The position numbers and the translations under genes were made by a program. From positions 1 through 5,824 of the forward strand of contig JAAXVZ010000095.1 of assembly GCA_013335235.1 (NCBI GenBank): a stretch of 5,824 nt of DNA, written 5' to 3'. Every line of letters begins with the position of its first letter. Position 1 is the first letter of the stretch. Positions 1 through 3,922 of the stretch are shown here, one piece after another. Below the pieces are notes generated by a model, which did no database searches, had not been told where the DNA came from, and was given only the letters and a program-made list of their open reading frames with translations. Source of the DNA: Nanobdellota archaeon. Lineage in GTDB: Archaea > Nanobdellota > Nanobdellia > Woesearchaeales > GW2011-AR15.

Positions 1-47
1 CAGATATCAGCAACCCTTACCACGAGTTCATCAACATTCACTGGCAT
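1..47 (-). CDS. Possible 5' end of a minus-strand gene, cut by window edge
   Basis: Reading the minus strand from 47 gives MPVNVDELVVRVADI before the window ends, so only 15 residues are visible. The start ATG (45-47) is preceded by AAAGGGGGATT, a purine-rich tract with GGGGG at 51-55 and a 3-nt spacer, which could act as a ribosome-binding site. The frame stays open upstream to a TGA at 204-206, but that extension has a translation that does not look like protein, so the ATG at 47 is the preferred start. No TATA box like those of the other genes in the window is visible just upstream. The product cannot be identified from 15 residues. Confidence 0.4.
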   Translation of the reverse strand, partial: MPVNVDELVVRVADI

Positions 48-521
48 AATCCCCCTTTGTCCGCGCGCTGAAAAAGCGCACTGAAACACCGCACATGGAG
101 CCGGCTGATGATTTGGAAGATGGAAGAGACCGCAATCCGCAAGAAGAGAATTGGCAAAGACTGACACCCAGATTGCACGGATGAAAGACGGGCGATTACA
201 GATTCAGGCAACCTCGCTGAATGCCCCCGCCTCCGCCCGACTCATCTCTGCCTCGAGCGAAAACAGAGAAGAGCCCAACACAAATCCTTGCTGTGGGGGG
301 AGAAGAGACCGGAGCACCTCAGCAAGGCATTGGTGATTCGGTGGTCGACGCAGAAAGGAGTGTCAACCCGGTTGGGAGAATTTGGATAATGTTCTCCAAT
401 ATTTCAACTAGCACTTCCCGGACGAACCGTCAACGGCACACCGCTATGTCAATTTCGGCATTTCATACGAATAATCGGCAACATGTGATGGTCGATGGGC
501 GTTCAACGCAATTGGAGTAAC
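48..521. other. Non-coding stretch with several inverted repeats
   Basis: No convincing gene is seen. The short open frames on the plus strand (TTG at 151, ATG at 221) have low-complexity translations, no ribosome-binding site and no TATA box. Perfect inverted repeats are visible: GCGCT/AGCGC at 65-69 and 75-79; ATTCAG/CTGAAT at 202-207 and 217-222, inside GGGCG/CGCCC at 190-194 and 234-238; CCTTGCTG/CAGCAAGG at 286-293 and 320-327; GGAGAA/TTCTCC at 375-380 and 392-397, extendable past a bulged G; and GCGTT/AACGC at 499-503 and 505-509. Parts are richer in G+C (about 55-60% over 181-300) than the adjacent kinase-like fragment (about 35-40%). It could be a structured RNA, a decayed gene or an assembly junction. 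I do not see hallmark motifs of tRNA, rRNA, RNase P RNA or SRP RNA. Confidence 0.5.
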
Positions 522-929
522 TCATAGGCTGGTGTGGTTGCGTTTGCTGCTTTTTGCTACAAGTGAAGCATCCCAGAGAGGGATTGTTAAATCTTTTCCT
601 GTCTTGAAATAATCATATAATGGAACTCCCTCGCATTTCTCTGTGATTAAACCTTCATCAGGGTTTTCACATAAATAAACTTGCGGAACCCTGATACCTC
701 GTTCTCTTAAGCCTATTAATACTGCTGCTTCAATCTGATTAAGTTGTGGAGTTGGATGCTTCTTTGGGTACATCTGCTGTTTCAAGTCATAAATATTCCC
801 GTAAAAAACACCCTTTTCTATCTCAGTCCATTTGAATGCTTCAGCTTCCCATACCTCTGCACCAGATCTTCCTGGGGAAGGGGTCCTATGTCTTGTCGGC
901 TGGACTTTGATATTATTGTGGTGTTGCAT
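522..929 (-). CDS. Truncated kinase-fold protein (APH/RIO-like), probable gene remnant
   Basis: The 135-residue product resembles the N-lobe and hinge of the aminoglycoside-phosphotransferase/RIO-type kinase fold. Around residues 66-105 it has a helix (QIEAAVLIGLRERGIRVPQVY) followed by the typical strand and hinge pattern ending LITEKCEGVPLYDYF. In this fold the catalytic loop (H-x-D) and the metal-binding D-F/G motif follow about 30-60 residues later. Here the frame ends first, with a basic tail (AKSSKRNHTSL) that looks like read-through into unrelated sequence near 560. Neither other minus frame below 560 restores a kinase C-lobe. No clear glycine-rich loop is seen in residues 1-60. Catalytic activity is therefore unlikely, and a 3'-deleted gene is the simplest reading. 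The start at 929 fits a TATA box at 951-960 and has no Shine-Dalgarno. Kinase-fold assignment is inferred from pattern only. Confidence 0.6.
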   Translation of the reverse strand: MQHHNNIKVQPTRHRTPSPGRSGAEVWEAEAFKWTEIEKGVFYGNIYDLKQQMYPKKHPTPQLNQIEAAVLIGLRERGIRVPQVYLCENPDEGLITEKCEGVPLYDYFKTGKDLTIPLWDASLVAKSSKRNHTSL

Positions 930-931
930 TA

Positions 932-960
932 ACTACTACATAGTAGTATATCTATATAAA
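932..960 (-). promoter_or_regulatory. TATA box and palindrome upstream of the kinase-like gene
   Basis: The minus strand carries TTTATATAGA at 960-951, centred about 27 nt from the ATG at 929, which predicts a start of transcription at or next to the start codon. Between the box and the ATG lies a perfect 7+2+7 dyad, ACTACTA/TAGTAGT (932-938 and 941-947), in the position where archaeal repressors often bind. A purine-rich tract (AAAGGAGGAGAG, 977-966) lies upstream of the box, with a second TATA-like element at 975-986. Confidence 0.6.
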
Positions 961-1002
961 TCTATCTCTCCTCCTTTATAAATAAAATAGTCGTAGAACT
1001 CT

Positions 1003-1033
1003 CCTTAAAAACCAATTAAAAAATAGGGGAAAA
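1003..1033 (-). terminator. T-rich archaeal-type terminator after the TPR/coiled-coil operon
   Basis: Directly after the TAG stop of the coiled-coil gene, the minus strand has T4 (1033-1030), T6 (1023-1018) and T5 (1011-1007) runs. Oligo-T tracts without a strong hairpin are typical archaeal terminators. This is inferred from composition and position. Confidence 0.45.
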
Positions 1034-1477
1034 CTACTTCCCGTAATAGAAGAACTTGTCTATCGAGACATCCTTTGGCGCGACCTGGTTCCTGTCTATG
1101 GGTTTCGCCATGTCTCTTGCAGCTGCAGGCTGGTTGTTTGCTAGGGACAGGCTGTTCTCCTGCCCAGGCTGCGGCGCAGGCCTCCTAGACATCCCTACTC
1201 TGGCATCATTCAGCTGTTTCTCCAGGTCATCCAGCTTTTTCTTTGTGTCTACAAGCTCATTTGTCATGTCGCGCATGGCAAATGTCAGCTTCCTGACCTC
1301 TTTCCTGAGGTCTTCCATGTCATTGCTCTGCTGCTGGTTCGACTGCTCCTTTGAGTAGTCATTCTCTTTTCCGTACAGTCTCTCTGCCTGGTTTATCGCC
1401 TCTTCCTTGCTCATCAGGTTATGCTGCTTTAGGTTCATCGCCATCTGGTTTAGTTGCTGAACTTTATTTATATCCAT
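1034..1477 (-). CDS. Small coiled-coil protein with conserved-looking aromatic C-terminal tail
   Basis: The 147-residue soluble protein has three parts. An N-terminal helical segment (about 1-36, MDINKVQQLN... then SKEEAINQAERLY) looks like a compact helical pair. A charged heptad-rich coiled coil spans about 53-93 (DLRKEVRKL... LDDLEKQL). A Pro/Gln/Ala-rich flexible linker (about 97-135) leads to the tail VSIDKFFYYGK. Similar small coiled-coil proteins ending in a V-S-[IV]-x-K-[IF]-F-Y-[YF]-G type tail seem familiar to me from DPANN archaeal genomes, but I cannot verify that here and know of no established function. The start codon directly follows the TGA of the TPR gene and has GGTGG five nucleotides upstream, so it is translationally coupled to it. 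A scaffold, or a partner of the membrane TPR protein, is an inference from context only. Confidence 0.8.
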   Translation of the reverse strand: MDINKVQQLNQMAMNLKQHNLMSKEEAINQAERLYGKENDYSKEQSNQQQSNDMEDLRKEVRKLTFAMRDMTNELVDTKKKLDDLEKQLNDARVGMSRRPAPQPGQENSLSLANNQPAAARDMAKPIDRNQVAPKDVSIDKFFYYGK

Positions 1478-2053
1478 TCATTCCACCATCCTTCTTATCT
1501 CTTCTAACACCTTGATATTCTCGAGCGAGTGCCCGAAACTGGGATCAAGAGAATAAGCTTTCTTAAAAGCGCTGAGCGCAAGGTTCAGGTCAGCTATGCT
1601 GCGCCCTTCATAATAGAATTTCTTCGCGAGGTTTATCGCAAGATCATACACATACTGCTTGTTCTCTGGTTGGCTGTCGGCTAGCATCTGGAGGTTTGCT
1701 GCAGCTTCGGAATACCTGCCAAGAGAGTTATAAAGCAGGGCAAGATTATTCCTGGCAACAGCATATTCTGGGTCTATCTTCAAAGCCTTGAGGTAATTCT
1801 CTTCAGATAATATTGGGTTCTTCTCCCTGTAGAATGCGCCAAGGTTATTGTAGGCGAACATATTGTCGCTATCCAGCACTATTGCTCTAAGGTACGCTTT
1901 CTCTGCAGCATCTGTGTAGCCTTGCTTTAGGAGGAAATCTCCCATAGAGACATACATATTTGAGTTTGCGCCGGCAGGCACAAGCAGAGTCTTTCCCAGG
2001 ACAACCCCGGAGAGTATCAAGAGCAATATCGCAAGAACCCACATTTTTTTCAT
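1478..2053 (-). CDS. Membrane-anchored TPR-repeat protein
   Basis: The 191-residue product opens with a basic N-terminus (MKK) and one hydrophobic helix (about 4-20). This is a signal peptide or anchor that would place the rest outside the cytoplasm. Residues 32-175 are tetratricopeptide repeats: about 32-65, 66-98 (core YNNLGAFYREKN...YLKALKIDP), 99-131 (ARNNLALLYNSLGRYSEAA) and a longer fourth unit to about 173 (LSAFKKAYSLDPSFG). The repeats show the usual small and aromatic positions and the closing D-P. TPR arrays bind peptides or scaffold complexes, and no catalytic domain is present. The chosen ATG (2053) lies 25-30 nt from a TATA box and lacks a Shine-Dalgarno, as expected of a leaderless mRNA. 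An alternative start at Met4 would leave the topology unchanged. The coiled-coil gene follows with no intergenic base, which suggests joint function. The binding partner is unknown. Confidence 0.85.
   Translation of the reverse strand: MKKMWVLAILLLILSGVVLGKTLLVPAGANSNMYVSMGDFLLKQGYTDAAEKAYLRAIVLDSDNMFAYNNLGAFYREKNPILSEENYLKALKIDPEYAVARNNLALLYNSLGRYSEAAANLQMLADSQPENKQYVYDLAINLAKKFYYEGRSIADLNLALSAFKKAYSLDPSFGHSLENIKVLEEIRRMVE
1483..1487 (-). promoter_or_regulatory. Ribosome-binding site GGTGG of the coiled-coil gene
   Basis: GGTGG lies 5 nt before the ATG at 1477, inside the last codons of the TPR gene. It supports this start and translational coupling, in contrast to the leaderless first gene of the operon. 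Confidence 0.6.
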
Positions 2054-2065
2054 AGAAGTAGTTAG

Positions 2066-2086
2066 ATACTAAATTAGTATATAAAT
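2066..2086 (-). promoter_or_regulatory. TATA box with overlapping palindrome, TPR operon promoter
   Basis: The minus strand has ATTTATATA at 2086-2078, centred about 28 nt before the ATG at 2053, so the transcript should be leaderless. Overlapping its downstream edge is a perfect 15-bp palindrome, ATACTAA-A-TTAGTAT (2066-2080 on the plus strand). Binding there would be expected to block TBP or RNA polymerase. Its inner ACTA...TAGT core is shared with the dyad upstream of the kinase-like gene. Confidence 0.6.
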
Positions 2087-2090
2087 ATTA

Positions 2091-2125
2091 TTGTTATGTA
2101 TAACAATATACATTTTTGTATATTG
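2091..2125. repeat. Cluster of overlapping inverted repeats upstream of the TPR promoter
   Basis: Two perfect dyads adjoin: TTGTTAT-GT-ATAACAA (2091-2106), and CAATATACA/TGTATATTG around TTTT (2104-2112 and 2117-2125). They share TGTATA/TATACA units that start at 2097, 2107 and 2117, exactly 10 bp apart and alternating in orientation. The cluster lies 5-40 bp upstream of the TPR TATA box and just after the stop of the preceding gene. It could be an activator or repressor array, a terminator hairpin for the upstream gene, or both. Confidence 0.6.
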
Positions 2126-2128
2126 GTT

Positions 2129-2959
2129 TTATGTTCTATATTTAGGAGGCACGTCCATCTCCAAGTCCACAGCCACGCCGACATTGGCAAGCTTTTCCTG
2201 CCAGCCTTGCAGCCTGATATATTTTTTGTCTGTGGTATCCATGAATGAGCGTAAGTTGCTTGTGAACACCATCCTGCCGTCAACCTCTGCAGGAATGATA
2301 ATAGAAGCCATCTGAAGCAGGTGGAAGTCCTCCCTCATCTCTTCGAATATATTCTGTGCGTGCGCTCGGTATACCTCAGCCATCTCTCCCTCACCAGGAT
2401 GTCCGCTAAGCCTTGCAAAAACCCGTTCAAGGAGCAGGCTATGCCTCTCTGAAATGGACGCGATAAGCATTATGTGGTCAAATGGCCTATCATACTTGCA
2501 GTCACCAGCAACAGCCACCATATCCTGATATAGCCAGGAGCATAGCTCAATTCCGTCAAATGAACCCTCTGCGTCGATCTTCATGAACATATCTTCTGTC
2601 TCATCTATACGTGTATGGATCCTTTCCAGTTCCATGCCGTTCCGATAATCCCTCTTGATATCTGTGACAATATTCTCGGCGATAGCGTTGATTGCATCAT
2701 GCAGCCCGTCAGCGATATCTATCACGACATCAGTCAGGGTTTCATTATTCGATGTTTCTATGAATTCATCGGCATAGCCGTATATCATCGAGCTATAGAA
2801 CAGCCTGCCTTTGAGGTTCCACACAGTCTTAATTGCGCCCAGATCCTCTTTAAGCCTGGAGCCTATATCTCCCAGCTTCAGCGCCCTGCCTTCTTTATTT
2901 ATCCTTCTGACCAGATCGTCATTTGGAGCATCTGGAAAAACTATGTCTAACCTATCCAT
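2129..2959 (-). CDS. Unrecognised helical protein, paralogue B of a tandem pair
   Basis: The 276-residue product is predicted to be mostly alpha-helical and cytoplasmic, with no signal peptide or membrane segment. It aligns with its upstream neighbour along most of its length. Without a gap, E23-G24-R25, I32-G33 and L36-K37 sit at identical positions in both. Later matches include the N-I-F block (203-205 here), a hydrophobic I-I-P-A block (221-224), and the C-terminal signature W-[KQ]-E-K-L-x-x-[IV]-G-[IV]-x-V-D-x(5)-P-P-K (W253, G261, V264-D265, P271-P272-K273 here). I do not recognise the family and see no nucleotide-binding, nuclease or metal-site motif. The ATG at 2959 has no Shine-Dalgarno, but a TATA-like box lies about 26 nt upstream, overlapping the stop codon of the neighbour. 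This fits independent leaderless expression. Confidence 0.85.
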   Translation of the reverse strand: MDRLDIVFPDAPNDDLVRRINKEGRALKLGDIGSRLKEDLGAIKTVWNLKGRLFYSSMIYGYADEFIETSNNETLTDVVIDIADGLHDAINAIAENIVTDIKRDYRNGMELERIHTRIDETEDMFMKIDAEGSFDGIELCSWLYQDMVAVAGDCKYDRPFDHIMLIASISERHSLLLERVFARLSGHPGEGEMAEVYRAHAQNIFEEMREDFHLLQMASIIIPAEVDGRMVFTSNLRSFMDTTDKKYIRLQGWQEKLANVGVAVDLEMDVPPKYRT

Positions 2960-2980
2960 TTCGAAAAGGAGATTATTATC

Positions 2981-2990
2981 TTATATTTAA
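2981..2990 (-). promoter_or_regulatory. TATA-like box of paralogue B, overlapping the paralogue A stop
   Basis: The minus strand reads TTAAATATAA across the TAA stop codon of the preceding gene (2987-2989), centred about 26 nt before the ATG at 2959. Only 27 nt separate the two genes. A weak AGAT/ATCT dyad (2970-2981) lies between the box and the start codon. Confidence 0.5.
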
Positions 2991-3850
2991 GCCGTAGGGT
3001 GTTTTGGCGGATAAGCCACGTTGAAATCCACGCTGATACCTATTTCAGAAAGCTTTTCTTTCCAGGGGAGGATATGCTTAAGTTCAGTCATGTGCCATTC
3101 CTTGAATTTTTCTCCGCTAGAATAGAACCCAGGCATGCCGTTGGGCAATATCGCAGGTATCATCAGCATCGCTACCTTCACTTTTTCAAAAGCTTTAGCG
3201 TAATCATAGAAGATATGCTTGCTGCTTTCCTTAAGGTCATTCACTTTTTCTTCATCTTCATCAAAATCACTGATCAATCGGTAGCTCAGGTTGAGTAGGC
3301 TATCATATCTGTTAAGCACAAACTCGTATATTGCAAGGCATTCCATTGTCCTTGTCATGCCATTTGGAAGAACAAGCCTAGAGGTTATTTGTTTATCTGC
3401 TTTCTCTCTGACACCTTTCAGCATATCTGACATCAGTCCAAAATAATCACCAGAATCCTCTTTGGCAAGGAGGAGGAACAAATCCCCTAGCTGTGTCATT
3501 CTCGGGATAGTCATGGTTACAGGCTGGCCAGCAGCGAAATCTGTCACGACCCACTCTACCAGCATATTTCCGAGATAGTCAATAGCAGTCTCACAGTCCT
3601 CTGCAATCTTCAGGATGTGCGCGTCATTCGGGCCAGATGTCTTTCTTAGCACATAATCCAGTGAGTTAGAATAGAGCGTTGATGCTTTTCCTATCCGGTC
3701 CTCAGGGCCAATTCCTTTCCTGACAGACAATATCTGCTGTTTCAGGCAGGTCCCGATATGAGGTGCATTATTGCGTCTGCCTTCAGCATTGAGGGCTAGC
3801 TCAAGTTCAGAATCCATCTCTTCAGGAAGCAGTTCTAGTATCTTGCTCAT
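2987..3850 (-). CDS. Unrecognised helical protein, paralogue A of a tandem pair
   Basis: The 287-residue product is predicted to be helical and cytoplasmic, with no signal peptide or transmembrane segment. It is homologous to the gene that follows it: the two share E23-G24-R25, I32-G33 and L36-K37, the H-I-F/N-I-F block (212-214 here) and the M-I-P-A block (230-233). They also share the C-terminal signature beginning W263-K-E-K-L, with G271, V274-D275 and P281-P282-K283. Overall identity looks low, so the duplication is old or the copies have diverged in role. An acidic segment (DEDEEK, about 197-202) marks a likely loop. No enzyme motif is visible, and I cannot assign a known family. The ATG at 3850 lacks a Shine-Dalgarno but lies about 27 nt from a TATA box. 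The exporter permease gene upstream ends 72 nt before it, so the gene is probably not part of that operon. Confidence 0.85.
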   Translation of the reverse strand: MSKILELLPEEMDSELELALNAEGRRNNAPHIGTCLKQQILSVRKGIGPEDRIGKASTLYSNSLDYVLRKTSGPNDAHILKIAEDCETAIDYLGNMLVEWVVTDFAAGQPVTMTIPRMTQLGDLFLLLAKEDSGDYFGLMSDMLKGVREKADKQITSRLVLPNGMTRTMECLAIYEFVLNRYDSLLNLSYRLISDFDEDEEKVNDLKESSKHIFYDYAKAFEKVKVAMLMIPAILPNGMPGFYSSGEKFKEWHMTELKHILPWKEKLSEIGISVDFNVAYPPKHPTA

Positions 3851-3863
3851 GTTTTAGCAAGGG

Positions 3864-3882
3864 TAACATATGTTAAATATAA
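3864..3882 (-). promoter_or_regulatory. TATA box and 12-bp palindrome, promoter of paralogue A
   Basis: The minus strand has TTATATTTAA at 3882-3873, about 27 nt before the ATG at 3850. Overlapping its downstream edge is the perfect palindrome TAACATATGTTA (3864-3875). The ATG that arises inside the palindrome (3869-3867) is out of frame with the gene and is not its start. Confidence 0.6.
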
Positions 3883-3922
3883 CTTTATGTGTAAAAGCTA
3901 GGATAGCATCGGAATAACTCAG

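Noticed and set aside
106..162. Possible archaeal C/D-box guide RNA (TGATGA at 106-111, CTGA at 159-162, about 57 nt apart).
   Set aside because: The base before TGATGA is C rather than a purine, and no internal D'/C' boxes are seen at the expected midpoint. There is no flanking terminal stem. Such short boxes arise easily by chance.
221..520. 99-codon open frame on the plus strand.
   Set aside because: The start has no ribosome-binding site or TATA box and follows directly on an in-frame TGA. The product begins MPPPPPDSS, is low in hydrophobic content and resembles no protein. It crosses the inverted repeats.
964..977. Strong Shine-Dalgarno-like AAAGGAGGAGAG on the minus strand, upstream of the kinase-like gene.
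   Set aside because: No start codon lies within 15 nt downstream. The first ATG (941) is followed at once by TAG. It lies upstream of the TATA box of that gene, so a purine-rich promoter element or a relic is more likely.
1056..1358. 100-codon plus-strand open frame opposite the coiled-coil gene.
   Set aside because: It is the antisense shadow of a coiled-coil gene. Its Ser/Phe/Cys-rich translation is what such a complement gives, and it has no start signals.
2104..2125. The 9-bp hairpin as a bacterial-type rho-independent terminator.
   Set aside because: The stem is almost all A/T and is not followed by a uniform T-run on the minus strand. The overlapping phased half-sites next to a TATA box fit a protein-binding array at least as well, so it is listed as a repeat.
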